A stretch of DNA of 64,000 nt from contig NZ_JAQQKX010000010.1 of assembly GCF_028550415.1 (NCBI RefSeq), positions 112,131-176,130 on the forward strand, written 5' to 3'. This stretch comes from Asticcacaulis aquaticus. GTDB taxonomy: Bacteria; Pseudomonadota; Alphaproteobacteria; Caulobacterales; Caulobacteraceae. Position numbers and translations under genes: made by a program. The notes beneath the pieces are model-generated. The model saw only the letters and a list, made by a program, of their open reading frames with translations. It did not search any database and was not told the DNA's origin. Numbering within the stretch: position 1 is the stretch's first letter; each line of letters starts with the position of its first letter. Below, piece by piece: positions 9,439-18,933 of the stretch.

Positions 9439-10773
9439 ATGACGGTTTCCAAACGTGATTTTCTGACCGGTATGGCCGGGGGTACGCTCGCAGCGGGTGC
9501 CGCGTCGGCGGCGACCCCAAAGGTGACGGCCTCGCCTGCCGATGCGCGCAAGCTGATCGACTATTTCGCCGGTAACGCCAAACTGCTGCTGCGTCAGCCG
9601 GGCGGCTATCTCAAATATCCCAGCATTTCGCCCAGCCTGCCGAAAAGCCAGTATTCGACCGAACAGTGGGACTGGGACACCATGTGGACGGTGCGCGGCC
9701 TGTTCCACGTCGCGCGCCTGACGAACGACGCCGCGTTGCGCAAGGGGATCGCCGAACACGCGCGCGGGGCCCTGGCCAACTTCTTCGACCATCAGTCGAA
9801 AGAGGGGCGCATCCCGATGCTCATTACGGTCAAGAACCCCGATCCGCTGCATTGTCTTGAGGGCGAGCGGCCCAATCCGCGCAATCAGGCCAAGCCGGTT
9901 CTGGCGCAACTGGCCCTGATGGCGGCGGACGAAACGGGCGACATCAGTTGGTTCGAGCCGTGGTTCAACCATCTGCTGCGCTTTTACGAGTCGTGGACGC
10001 AGGACAATCTTAAGGCTTCGGGCCTGCTCGTCTGGGGCAATGACGTCGCCATCGGTAACGACAACGACCCGACGACCTTCGGGCGGCCGGAGTTTTCTTC
10101 GGCCAATCTGCTGCTCAACTGCCTCTATTACAACGATCTGAAGGCCGCCGCCGAGATCGCCAAACGGCTGGGCAAGGCCGACTGGCAAAAGACCTTCACC
10201 GATCGGCTGGAGCCACTGGCCAGGGCGATCCATAAGCATAACTGGGACGCCCGCGACCGGTTCTTCTATACGGCAGACGTGCAATGCAGGGACCGCCGGG
10301 CCGAGCTGATCCCCAATATTCCGCGCGGCATGGACATGGACTGGCAGACGATTCCGCTGCGTATCCAGACCTTTACGGGCTTCCTGCCGCTGTGGTGCGG
10401 TCTGGCGACGAAAGATCAGGCCGAGGCCTTGCGTCAGCATTCTCTCGACCCGCGCACCTTCCATTCGAAAGCGGGCGTGCGCTCACTGTCGGCGGCGGAG
10501 TCGATGTACGATCTGCGCGCCAGCACCAACCCGTCGAACTGGCTGGGACCGGTGTGGATCGTGGTCAATTACTTCGTCTGGCGCGGCCTGAAAAACTACG
10601 GTTTTACCACCGAGGCGGCGGATTTGTCGGCAAAGACGGTGAAGCTGCTTGCCGACGACCTGACGGCCTCGGGCTCGCTCAACGAATATTATCACCCGGA
10701 TACCGCCAAGGCCCTCAGCCATAAGGGGTTCATGAACTGGAACCTGCTGGTGCTGGAAATGATTGAGCTGTAA
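9439..10773 (+). CDS. MGH1-type / GH63-like (alpha/alpha)6 glycoside hydrolase
   Basis: A 444-residue exported protein. The signal begins with SKRDFLTGMAGG, a Lys-Arg variant of the twin-arginine motif. The mature part resembles (alpha/alpha)6-barrel glycosidases of the GH37/GH63 and mannosylglycerate-hydrolase group: EQWDWDTMWTVRGLF near residue 75, LLVWGNDVAIGNDNDPT in the middle, and NPSNWLGPVWIVVNYFVWRGL, NEYYHPDT and GFMNWNLL towards the end. These correspond to conserved barrel segments of that clan. It follows the GH43 gene after 8 bp and is probably co-translated with it. The substrate is unknown; its locus suggests a plant oligosaccharide rather than trehalose. Confidence 0.75.
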   Translation: MTVSKRDFLTGMAGGTLAAGAASAATPKVTASPADARKLIDYFAGNAKLLLRQPGGYLKYPSISPSLPKSQYSTEQWDWDTMWTVRGLFHVARLTNDAALRKGIAEHARGALANFFDHQSKEGRIPMLITVKNPDPLHCLEGERPNPRNQAKPVLAQLALMAADETGDISWFEPWFNHLLRFYESWTQDNLKASGLLVWGNDVAIGNDNDPTTFGRPEFSSANLLLNCLYYNDLKAAAEIAKRLGKADWQKTFTDRLEPLARAIHKHNWDARDRFFYTADVQCRDRRAELIPNIPRGMDMDWQTIPLRIQTFTGFLPLWCGLATKDQAEALRQHSLDPRTFHSKAGVRSLSAAESMYDLRASTNPSNWLGPVWIVVNYFVWRGLKNYGFTTEAADLSAKTVKLLADDLTASGSLNEYYHPDTAKALSHKGFMNWNLLVLEMIEL

Positions 10774-10837
10774 ACACGGAACAACGGGAAGTGTCTCAGC
10801 GGCCCGTATAACAACAAATAACTATGGGGAGACCAAC

Positions 10838-12136
10838 ATGTTACGCCGCCATTTTCTTGCGTCGATGACGCTTCTCGCTGGGTCGGCCGCCTTGCCGTCG
10901 TCGCTGTTTGCGGCGCAGGTCGGGGTCAATGAGCCCGCTCACCCGCTGACGCGCGAGCGCATCGCCGCCCTGCCCGGAGGCGAACAGAAGCCTTGGCTCG
11001 ATTACCTCGCCAAATCCGACGCGCAACTGGCGGCGGACAAGGCGGCGCTGGTCGCCGAGCGCAAGGGCCTGCTGGATATTCCGGCGGACCCGAAGGGCGG
11101 CACGGCCCCGACCATGCCGCTCAATAAGCCCGCCGACTGGTATGCCGGTCCTGAGGCGCGCGCCATCGCCGACAATATCGTCAGCTTTCAGACGCCTGCG
11201 GGCGGCTGGGGCAAGAACCAGTTGCGCAATACGCCGCCGCGTCTGAAAGGCCAGACCTACGTCCCCGGCGACGTGGCGGCGTTCAAGGTCGATCCGGCGG
11301 TGCCTCCGAAAGAGATCCGCTGGTCCTATGTCGGGACCATCGACAATGGCGCGGCGACGACCGAACTGAGCTTTCTGGCGCGCGTCGCCACGGCCCTTCC
11401 GGGCAAGGATGGCGATATTTATCGCACCAGCTTCGGCAAGGGGCTGGGCTGGCTGCTTAACGCGCAGTATCCGAACGGTGGCTGGCCGCAGATCTGGCCG
11501 TTGCAGGGTGAATATCACGACGCGATCACGCTCAATGACGACGCCATGGTGCATGTGCTCAAGGTGTTGGCGGCGATCGGACGCGGCGAAGAGGCCTTCG
11601 CCTTCGTGTCTCCCGCCGACCGTGCCCGTGCCGCGGCAGCGGAGCAGAAGGGCATTGCGTGGCTGCTGGCGGCGCAGGTGACCGTCAATGGCCGCAAGAC
11701 CCTGTGGGCGCAGCAGCACGACGTCCTGACGCTGGCGCCCGCCACGGCGCGGGCCTATGAGCCGTCGTCGCTGTCGGGATCGGAAAGCGCGGGCGTGCTG
11801 ATCTATCTGATGTCACTGAAAAACCCGTCGCCTCAGATTATCGCCAGCGTCGCGGCGGGCGTCGCTGTGCTGCGCGAAACGAAACTCGAAGGCGTGGCCT
11901 TCGTCAAGGTGAGCGAAGATGAGGGCAAGCGTCTGGTGCCGCAGGCGGGGGCCGGGCCTCTGTGGGCGCGCTACTACGACGCGAAGACCCTGAAACCGAT
12001 CTTCGGCAATCGCGACCGCAAGCTTTACGACTCGATCGACGATGTCGAGAAGGAGCGCCGCAACGGCTATGCCTGGTTCGGCAACGGACCGCAAAAGGCC
12101 ATCGATGCCTATGATAAATGGGCGTTCAAGCGCTGA
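10838..12136 (+). CDS. Pectate lyase, PL10 family
   Basis: This 432-residue enzyme cleaves de-esterified polygalacturonate by beta-elimination, giving unsaturated oligogalacturonides. The ATG at 10838 is preceded by GGGGAGA, so a longer upstream frame is not used. The N-terminus LRRHFLASMTLLAGSAALP is a signal with a twin arginine. Family features visible are SFQTPAGGWGKN, TIDNGAATTELSFLARV, LLNAQYPNGGWPQIWP, the LNDDAMVHVL helix, and ARYYDAKTLKPIFGNRD near the C-terminus with DSIDDVEKERRNGYAWFG. Length and domain order match single-domain PL10 lyases. It ends the hydrolase operon, just before a bidirectional terminator. The products fit import by neighbouring TonB receptors and later conversion by kduD at 24.6 kb. 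Confidence 0.9.
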   Translation: MLRRHFLASMTLLAGSAALPSSLFAAQVGVNEPAHPLTRERIAALPGGEQKPWLDYLAKSDAQLAADKAALVAERKGLLDIPADPKGGTAPTMPLNKPADWYAGPEARAIADNIVSFQTPAGGWGKNQLRNTPPRLKGQTYVPGDVAAFKVDPAVPPKEIRWSYVGTIDNGAATTELSFLARVATALPGKDGDIYRTSFGKGLGWLLNAQYPNGGWPQIWPLQGEYHDAITLNDDAMVHVLKVLAAIGRGEEAFAFVSPADRARAAAAEQKGIAWLLAAQVTVNGRKTLWAQQHDVLTLAPATARAYEPSSLSGSESAGVLIYLMSLKNPSPQIIASVAAGVAVLRETKLEGVAFVKVSEDEGKRLVPQAGAGPLWARYYDAKTLKPIFGNRDRKLYDSIDDVEKERRNGYAWFGNGPQKAIDAYDKWAFKR

Positions 12137-12158
12137 TCGTTGAAAAGCAGGCAATATG

Positions 12159-12199
12159 AAAAAAGCCGCCGCCCGGAGTGTCCGGACGGCGGCCTTTTT
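12159..12199. terminator. Bidirectional terminator between pectate lyase and TonB receptor
   Basis: Arms 12165-12177 and 12181-12193 pair with a single mismatch around GTG. A-run on the left and TTTTT on the right give U tracts on both strands. Confidence 0.85.
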
Positions 12200-12215
12200 G
12201 TGCGAAGCCGCGGGT

Positions 12216-15200
12216 TTACTGCATCTTGTAGATCATGCCGACCGTGAAGCGGCGGCCGCCGTACTGGAAGGTCCACGGCGTTTCCGGCAGGTCCGAGAAA
12301 CCGCGGTCCTTGGTGCCGATCCGGCGGGCGGTTTCACGCATCAGGTTGCGGCCTTCCCAATAGAGTTCGATATTGGGCGTCAGCTTGTGCGTGATCTTGG
12401 CGTCCAGATAGGCGTTTTCGGCCTGATAGAAGCCTTCGCCGGGATTGTAGGGCAGGCCCACCACCTTCAGCGGGTTGGCGTTCGGGAAGGAATAGACCGT
12501 ATTGTCGTTGCGGGTGCACGACGATACGCATTCCAGCACCTCCGCTTTCTTCTGATAGCTGATGCGGGCATTGGTCTTGCCGTCATCGTACCACAGCGAC
12601 AGGTTGGCGGTGTAGTCGGGCCGGTTGGCCGTGCCGAGGTTCATGCCGGTCAGCGGATCGATAAAGCCGCCCTGACCGCCGACCGACTTGTTGGTCGAGT
12701 AGTTGAAGTCGAAGCCGGTGTAGCGGAATCTCCACGGCAGGAAGCTCAGGGCCGTCTTGGTGGCGAATTCCCAGCCGGCCTGAACGTAGCCGGGGCCATT
12801 GATCGTGGTGCCGTAGCTGAACTTGAAGTCCGACAGCTTGCGACCGGTGGCCGGGTCGATTTCCTCGCTGCCCTCGAACAGCGGGTAGTTGAGCAGGGTC
12901 TGGCTGACCGGTGCGCCGACCTTGACCTTCTGACGGTAATAGGCCAGCGAGATCATGGTGTCCTTGTTGACGTACCATTCGACCGAGGTGTTGTTGCGGT
13001 TGGCCGCATAGGGTTTGAGGTCCGGATTGCCGAAGCCCGAGCAGCCCTGCATCAGGTCGGTTTCACCGTCGTCGAACCGGTCTTCGATCCGTTCATCGAC
13101 CGTACAGGAACCGGCGGGGAAGATGGCGCTCAGCGGCGGCGGGGCCACGGCCTTGGTCCACGAATAGCGCAGGACGAGCTTGTCCGGCACGGCCCACAGA
13201 TAGGCGTTGTAGCTCGGCAGCCAGTAGCGGTATTCGCGCTCGATGGCGACCGGCTTGACGATGGTGGTCGTCGTGACGCGGGTATTGCCTTCGTTGGCAT
13301 TCCAGTCGTTGTTCGGATTACCGTCATCGGTGAAGTTCTTGCGGATCGAGTTGACCGACACGAAGCCCGTCCCGGCGACCTTGGATTCGACCGCACGGAC
13401 ACCGAAATTGCCGCCGAATTCCATGCCGAACGGCAGTTCCTGCTCGAATTCCACCATGTAGTAGGCGGCGGTGAACTGTTCGCCCGAAAGGCGCGAGATC
13501 ATCGGATAGACATTACCGTCGCTGGCCGTACAGGACTTCAGGCAGTTGAAGTTGTAGTTCTTGGCCGCCTCGACCTGAGCATAGAACTTGTCGAGATCGA
13601 TCGAGTTCCACAGCCGCATGCTTTCGGCACCCTCGATGTCCGGCAGGAACTGGCCCGTGTTCGGCAGGACGCTTGAGCCGATGATTTCGGTCAGCTGCGC
13701 CACGGTCACGGTCTGGACGCCGTGGTTGAAATTGACCGTGGTGCTGGCGTTGGGCACATAACCGTAAACGCAGGCATTGGCCGCCGTCGTCGTCGCCTGA
13801 TTCTGACAGGCGCGCAGCTGGCTGCGCAGGTTGAGCGTCGGCACATAGACGCCCGGTTTCGGGATATAGCCGTCGCCGTTCCACGCCTGGGTACCGGCCT
13901 TGCGATACTGTATGCCGGTCTTGAACGAGGTGAAGAAGGGCAGGCCTTCGGGCAGACGGTAGGTCGCGTCGAGCTTGGCTTCGTCCTGCGTGGATTCCAC
14001 CAGACGCGGTCCGTAGCCCAGCTGGATATTGCTGGTATAGAGCGCCGCCGTGGCCGCTGCCGGGTTCAGCGTGACATAGTTGGCCGGATTGTTGAGATCG
14101 ACACCAGCCGGGAACTGGAAGGCCCAGGTGCCGTTCGACTGCGCGTACATCTTGGTCGAGCCGTAGGGCAGGTTGAAGGCCACGCGCTTGTCGTAGCGCG
14201 TATAGCTGGTTTCCGAGCGGTTGGCGCGGAATTCGACCTTCAGCGGCCCCTTGTTATAGTCGGCCCCGACCTGCAGATAGCTGGTGTCCCAGTTCTGGTC
14301 GTTGCGGATGTGATCGACATTATAGACCGAGTTGGTGATTTCCGCCGACAGCAGGTGGTGGTTACCGTCCATCACGATCGAGCCGGGCACGATATTGACC
14401 GCCTGACCGATGACCGGGAAGGAGTTGTTGGTCGTGGTCGAGCCCGCCGTATTGTCGTACTGAACAAGGCCGGTCGTATAGCCGGGATTGTACAGATAGT
14501 AGCCGGTATTGGGCAGAACGGTCATCACCATGGGCGTATTGACCGGATAGCTGACCGTCGGGTTGCTGATCTGGGGCAGGGTATTGACGCCCGTCGTCGC
14601 GCCGGTCAGGAGCGTAATGCCGCCCTGGGTGCGGTTGGAACGCGAATCGAGCTGGTGACGGCTCGTTTCCTGATACTTGGCGAAGACCGTCAGGTTGCTG
14701 TTGACGCGGTAGTCGAAACGCAGGTCCCAGGTCAGGCGGTCTTCGTACTGGTTGAGCCAGGTTTCGCGCACGATCTGCGGCGTGTAGTCGTTCCACTGGT
14801 TCAGGCAGCTTATCCGCTCGCGGATGCGCTGGGCCTGAAGGTCGCGGCGATTGTTGTTGCTGCCGCCCGCGACGATCGAGTTGAGCGTCGCTTCGCTGTA
14901 GAGCGGGAAGGCGGCATCGCAATCCGCCTTGCTCTTGGCGGCCGCCGCCTTCGTCACGACCTGTATCGGCGTGTCGGTCGAGAACTTGCCGCCCGCCACC
15001 AGATCCCAGGTGGAGATTGGCGTATTGGCGCCGTCGCCGGTGACCAGCGACGGATCGTATTGGAAGGTCTTTTCCGCCGAATTGTCGAGGTCGATGGCGC
15101 GCAGATAGCCGCCCCAGTTGTTGCCGCCGGCATTGGCCATCTGATGGCTGTCGCCCAGAAAACGACGTGACGACAGGTTGAAGATGACGCCCAGACGATT

Positions 15201-15851
15201 GTCGAAGAACTTGCGCGAGGCCACGATATTGATGTCGGGCGACCATTTCCGGCTGATCGAGTTACGCTCGCCCGCCACGCGTAGCGAAAGGTAGGGCTTC
15301 TTGAAATCGAGGCCGGAACGGGTCTGGACCTGAACCGTACCGCCAAGGCCGCCCTGGGTCATGTCGGGGGTCTGGCCCTTGACCACATCGACGCTCTTGA
15401 TCAGGTCGGCGGGCAGTTCGCGCAGATCCGACGCCCGGCCACCCGACTGGTTCATGGCCAGATCGAAGCCGGAAGACGCCACCGACATGCCGTCCATTTC
15501 GACACGGGTCAGATCGGCACCGTTGCCGCGCAGGGCCATGGTCTCGCCTTCGCCGGTTTCACCGCGCGTCAGCGCCATGCCGGGGATGCGCGAAATGGCT
15601 TCGTTCAGGTTGCGGTCGGGGAACGAGCCGACGTCGTCGGCCACGATGGAGTCCGTCGCGGTCTTGGCTTTTTTCTTGCGGTTGATGGACGATTGCTGCG
15701 ACGCGCGCGAGCCGACGACGATGACTTCGGTCACGCTCGTGTCGCCGCTGGGCGCGGGTGCCTGCTGCGCCTGAGCCACAGATGCCGCTGTTACCGCTAT
15801 CATGGCCAGGCCTGTGCTGGCCATCAGCCTCTTAAACTGGGGTGTATTCAT
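12216..15851 (-). CDS. Large TonB-dependent receptor
   Basis: A 1211-residue outer-membrane receptor. The start is placed at 15851 because GGGAGG lies just upstream, giving MNTPQFKRLMASTGLAMIAV and a signal peptide ending at AQAQ. The plug has EVIVVGSRASQQ (TonB-box region), DVGSFPDRNLNEAISRIPG and the ALRGNGADLT variant of the ring motif, followed by a very long barrel with Cys-containing loops. The protein ends GMIYKMQ and so lacks the usual terminal Phe of outer-membrane barrels. It probably imports a large oligosaccharide produced by the adjacent pectate lyase and GH enzymes, an inference from position. It is monocistronic and converges on the lyase operon. Confidence 0.9.
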   Translation of the reverse strand: MNTPQFKRLMASTGLAMIAVTAASVAQAQQAPAPSGDTSVTEVIVVGSRASQQSSINRKKKAKTATDSIVADDVGSFPDRNLNEAISRIPGMALTRGETGEGETMALRGNGADLTRVEMDGMSVASSGFDLAMNQSGGRASDLRELPADLIKSVDVVKGQTPDMTQGGLGGTVQVQTRSGLDFKKPYLSLRVAGERNSISRKWSPDINIVASRKFFDNRLGVIFNLSSRRFLGDSHQMANAGGNNWGGYLRAIDLDNSAEKTFQYDPSLVTGDGANTPISTWDLVAGGKFSTDTPIQVVTKAAAAKSKADCDAAFPLYSEATLNSIVAGGSNNNRRDLQAQRIRERISCLNQWNDYTPQIVRETWLNQYEDRLTWDLRFDYRVNSNLTVFAKYQETSRHQLDSRSNRTQGGITLLTGATTGVNTLPQISNPTVSYPVNTPMVMTVLPNTGYYLYNPGYTTGLVQYDNTAGSTTTNNSFPVIGQAVNIVPGSIVMDGNHHLLSAEITNSVYNVDHIRNDQNWDTSYLQVGADYNKGPLKVEFRANRSETSYTRYDKRVAFNLPYGSTKMYAQSNGTWAFQFPAGVDLNNPANYVTLNPAAATAALYTSNIQLGYGPRLVESTQDEAKLDATYRLPEGLPFFTSFKTGIQYRKAGTQAWNGDGYIPKPGVYVPTLNLRSQLRACQNQATTTAANACVYGYVPNASTTVNFNHGVQTVTVAQLTEIIGSSVLPNTGQFLPDIEGAESMRLWNSIDLDKFYAQVEAAKNYNFNCLKSCTASDGNVYPMISRLSGEQFTAAYYMVEFEQELPFGMEFGGNFGVRAVESKVAGTGFVSVNSIRKNFTDDGNPNNDWNANEGNTRVTTTTIVKPVAIEREYRYWLPSYNAYLWAVPDKLVLRYSWTKAVAPPPLSAIFPAGSCTVDERIEDRFDDGETDLMQGCSGFGNPDLKPYAANRNNTSVEWYVNKDTMISLAYYRQKVKVGAPVSQTLLNYPLFEGSEEIDPATGRKLSDFKFSYGTTINGPGYVQAGWEFATKTALSFLPWRFRYTGFDFNYSTNKSVGGQGGFIDPLTGMNLGTANRPDYTANLSLWYDDGKTNARISYQKKAEVLECVSSCTRNDNTVYSFPNANPLKVVGLPYNPGEGFYQAENAYLDAKITHKLTPNIELYWEGRNLMRETARRIGTKDRGFSDLPETPWTFQYGGRRFTVGMIYKMQ

Positions 15852-16256
15852 TTTTTCCTCCCGATGCCGTTGAAACGGCACGTGTTTTTATTTGCTTACG
15901 CCGATCTCCCTTGGACCGGCGCTGCCTGACAGAACGCGTGATCAGGCATGGATGTCAGGGCCTGCGCACGGGTGAACCGCAGGCAGGGCAAAGGTATCGC
16001 TTGTGAAGTTTCCCCGGGCGGCTGACTCCCTTTTAGGGTTCTTATGCCGAACCTCCGAATTATCAGCCCACGGGTATGGCCGACTATCTGTTTGCGCTAA
16101 CATTCAAGTCAAGGCAAAATTCGTATTAGGTCTTACGTCTTCTCTTTTTTGCCGCTTTGTTACGCAAAAGACACGTTTATATGTGGAAACAAAGGAGCGG
16201 AACCTTGTCACTTTATTCTGGATTGCGCAGCCTTTCAGATCAACCTGCGGGATGAT
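15852..16256. other. Intergenic region upstream of the TonB receptor
   Basis: About 400 bp with the promoter of the minus-strand receptor. A short hairpin (TGCCGT 15865-15870 with ACGGCA 15875-15880) sits just before the ribosome site in the leader. The part from about 16020 to 16200 is AT-rich. Open frames extending into the DUF1345 gene are antisense shadows. No gene supported. Confidence 0.55.
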
Positions 16257-16937
16257 TCACCCCAGCAGGCTGGCGGCTATGTTGATGGCGATGGCCAGAA
16301 TCGTCGTGTTGAAGAAGAAGGCGAAAACGACGTGGCCCAGATTCAGGCGGCGCATGGATTTCGAGATGATCGCGACGTCGGCCGTCTGGGCGGCGGTGCC
16401 CATGATGAAGGCGAAATAGAGAAAATCGACATAGTCGGGGGCGGCGTCCTTGCCCGGAAAGCTCAGTCCCGGTTCCGGGTCGCGCCTGAGCGCCACGTAA
16501 TAGGCATGGGCATAGTGCAGGGCAAAGGTCGTGTGCACGAACAGCCAGGTCGTGACGAGGGTCGCCCCGCCGAGGCCCAGATTGACCGCCTTGTCCAGTC
16601 CGTGCAGAGCGTGGGCGGCCATCAGCTCAGTGGCGATGGCGACGACGCAGGCCGCCACCGCGAGACCGGTCAGCCCCAGTATGGTCCATTTGCCGACGTC
16701 CTGCGCTTCGGCGCGCTGCTGAATGCCCTCGACGTCGCTGCGCCACATGATAAAGGCGGCGATCGCCAGATAGAGGCTGGCGGCGATATTCCAGGCCACA
16801 AGAAGGTTTTGCGACAACCGCCACGGCGTCAGCCAGATCAGTCCGCACAGCAGCGCGGCGGCCAGAGCCGCAGCCGCGGTAAGCCAGGGGCGGCTGCGGA
16901 CGGCCTGAAAGGGGGGGCGGGGTGCCGGATGTGACAT
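16257..16937 (-). CDS. DUF1345 family membrane protein
   Basis: A 226-residue inner-membrane protein. The start at 16937 (MSHPAPRPPF) is preferred over a codon 21 bp upstream because AGAGG stands 6 nt before it. Five or six hydrophobic helices are visible (for example WLTAAAALAAALLCGLIWL and WTILGLTGLAVAACVV). The family-typical segments TWLFVHTTFALHYAHAYY and DFLYFAFIMGTAAQTADVAI support DUF1345. The biochemical role of the family is not established. It is transcribed alone, divergent from the Pho-box lipoprotein gene, with 260 bp between them. Confidence 0.85.
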   Translation of the reverse strand: MSHPAPRPPFQAVRSRPWLTAAAALAAALLCGLIWLTPWRLSQNLLVAWNIAASLYLAIAAFIMWRSDVEGIQQRAEAQDVGKWTILGLTGLAVAACVVAIATELMAAHALHGLDKAVNLGLGGATLVTTWLFVHTTFALHYAHAYYVALRRDPEPGLSFPGKDAAPDYVDFLYFAFIMGTAAQTADVAIISKSMRRLNLGHVVFAFFFNTTILAIAINIAASLLG

Positions 16938-17049
16938 GGAGGGCCTCTTTGCGCCCAAGGGAAGCCGTAATCGGCGCGAATGTCAAAATATCTGTGCCGA
17001 ATCCGACACAGTCCGGCCAGCAAAAGCCTTCCGTATGCGTGTAAATCGC

Positions 17050-17118
17050 CTGTCGCGTGCGGCTTACACAAATCTGTCACGCAAGCTTTCGCGTTCTGTC
17101 ACAGAGCGCTCCTATAAG
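17050..17118 (+). promoter_or_regulatory. Candidate Pho box and PhoB-type promoter
   Basis: CTTACAC (17063-17069) and CTGTCAC (17074-17080) are spaced 11 bp and read as an 18-bp unit very close to the PhoB box. Another CTGTCAC stands at 17096-17102, exactly 22 bp from the second, and CTGTCGC at 17050. A TATAAG hexamer at 17113-17118 begins 10 nt after the last half-site, the spacing expected where a Pho box replaces the -35 element. The gene start follows at 17198. Confidence 0.65.
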
Positions 17119-17197
17119 CCGCCTCCAATGGCATGGGCGTGTTCAGAGCGGGGACAGAATCTCCGGCGCGTCGCTTGCGCAACCGTTGGAGAGCACA

Positions 17198-18856
17198 ATG
17201 AACAAATCCACGAAAATCCGTCTGGGCCTGATGGGCTTCACCGCCGCGATCGCCCTGGCCGGCTGCTTCGGCGCCGACAACGTCGCCTCGCCGGGCGAAG
17301 GCGTCCTGATCGGTGGCGGCGGTTCGTCGTCCTCTTCGTCGTCCTCCTCGACCTCGGGCGTGGCCGCCGCTTCGTGCCCGACCGGCACCGACAATGTCGG
17401 CGTCATCACGCTTGCCGGTGGCGCTCAGGCGCGTAACTGCCAGCTGCCGAACACCATCTCGGGCAGCCTGACGCTCGCCAAGCTCGACGGCGTCATCTAC
17501 TCGGTCTCGGGCCGCGTTAACGTCGGCGTCGATCAGGGTTCGGACGTCAATGCCCCCATCGCCGGTGCCGCCAAGGGCGTGCTGACCATCGAGCCGGGCG
17601 TCACGGTCTTCGGTTCGGCCGGCCTCGACTACATCGCCGTTCAGCGCGGTTCGCAGATCTTCGCCGAAGGCACCGCCGCCAACCCGATCATCTTCACCTC
17701 GCGCAACAACGTCACCGGCGCTTCGACCGCCAACTCGATCGGCGAATGGGGCGGTCTGGTGATCCTCGGTCGCGCGCCGACCAACACCTGCCCGACCGAC
17801 GCGGTTCCCGCCACGCTCAACGCCTTCAAAGATTGTACGACGAACTTCGAAGCCGTTGCCGGTCTGAACTTCGGTGGTAACAACCTCGCTGACAACTCGG
17901 GCGTCCTGAAGTACGTGCAGGTCCGCTACACCGGCTATCAGGTCGATGTCGGCAAGGAGCTGAACGGCATCACCTTCGCCGGCGTCGGTGCGGGCACCAC
18001 GGTCGACTACGTGCAGGTCTATAACTCGTCGGACGACGGCGTCGAATTCTTCGGCGGCACGGTCAACGCCAAGCACCTCGTGCTCTACGGCAACGACGAC
18101 GAGCAGTTCGACACCGACAACACCTGGTCGGGTTCGGTCCAGTGGATGCTGGCGGTTCAGGCCGCGCGCTCGACCTCGGGCTCGTTCGGCTTCGAAATGT
18201 CCTGTAACAAGGGTGGCAACAGCGGCATCCGCTCGATGTGCCCGACCACCTCGGCCGTCAACACCGGCACGATCCGTCCGTTCTCCTACCCGAAGGTGTC
18301 GAACGCGACGATCATCATGAAGAACACCGCCAACACCCAGGCGCTGAAGCTCGACACCGGCACCGGCCTGCTGCTGGTCAACTCGATCATCCGCACCACC
18401 AGCGCATCGTCGAACTGCTTCAGCATCCAGGACGACAACACCGTCGTCGCCCAGATCGCCTTCCGCTCGGTTTACGCCATCTGCGGCGGCATCGCCTCGA
18501 TCAGCGTCCAGACGGGCACCTCGAACACCGGTCAGGTTCTGCCGACTCAGGCCGCCGCTGACGCCCTGTGGACCTCGGGCAACATCACCCGCGTCTCGTC
18601 CTCGACCTCGGTTCTGCTGCCGACCGTCATGAACAACACGCTGGGCACCGCCACGACCCTGACCGGCGACTTCATCAACGGCGCCAACGAAAACGCCGTG
18701 GCCGTGACCGACCCGACGATCCTCAATGACGGCGTCAACAACAATGTCGGCTTCTTCACCAAGCCGACCAATATCGGTGCCGTGAACAGCGCCTCGGAGA
18801 CCTGGTACAAGGGCTGGACCTGCGGCATGGCGACCGGCGAGAAGTCCTGCCAATAG
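17198..18856 (+). CDS. Probable surface lipoprotein with beta-helix-like repeats and poly-Ser linker
   Basis: A 552-residue protein of no known enzymatic function. ATG 17198 has GGAGAG upstream. The signal peptide ends in the lipobox ALAGC (Cys22), followed by a flexible GGGGSSSSSSSSSTSG linker. The rest is rich in Asn, Gly, Thr and Val with strand-like units (GVLTIEPGVTVFG, NPIIFTSRNN, GVLKYVQVRYTGY, VQVYNSSDDGVEFFGG, VNAKHLVLYGNDDEQFDTDNTWSG), suggesting a right-handed parallel beta-helix with an acidic patch. Four Cys near the C-terminal half may form disulphides. Codons are strongly biased towards C-ending forms, as in highly expressed genes. It lies 77 bp before a TonB receptor and behind a Pho box. 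I infer a substrate-binding partner of that receptor, induced by phosphate starvation. Confidence 0.7.
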   Translation: MNKSTKIRLGLMGFTAAIALAGCFGADNVASPGEGVLIGGGGSSSSSSSSSTSGVAAASCPTGTDNVGVITLAGGAQARNCQLPNTISGSLTLAKLDGVIYSVSGRVNVGVDQGSDVNAPIAGAAKGVLTIEPGVTVFGSAGLDYIAVQRGSQIFAEGTAANPIIFTSRNNVTGASTANSIGEWGGLVILGRAPTNTCPTDAVPATLNAFKDCTTNFEAVAGLNFGGNNLADNSGVLKYVQVRYTGYQVDVGKELNGITFAGVGAGTTVDYVQVYNSSDDGVEFFGGTVNAKHLVLYGNDDEQFDTDNTWSGSVQWMLAVQAARSTSGSFGFEMSCNKGGNSGIRSMCPTTSAVNTGTIRPFSYPKVSNATIIMKNTANTQALKLDTGTGLLLVNSIIRTTSASSNCFSIQDDNTVVAQIAFRSVYAICGGIASISVQTGTSNTGQVLPTQAAADALWTSGNITRVSSSTSVLLPTVMNNTLGTATTLTGDFINGANENAVAVTDPTILNDGVNNNVGFFTKPTNIGAVNSASETWYKGWTCGMATGEKSCQ

Positions 18857-18933
18857 CAGCAAGCTGAAGACCAGCGGCGGGGGAAACCCCGCCGCAAGCT
18901 TCTCTGCCCTGTCCTTCAGCAAAGGTTGATCCC

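Noticed and set aside
16003..16419. 138-codon frame reaching into the DUF1345 gene
   Set aside because: Half of it is antisense to a clear membrane protein and it has no ribosome site or domain.
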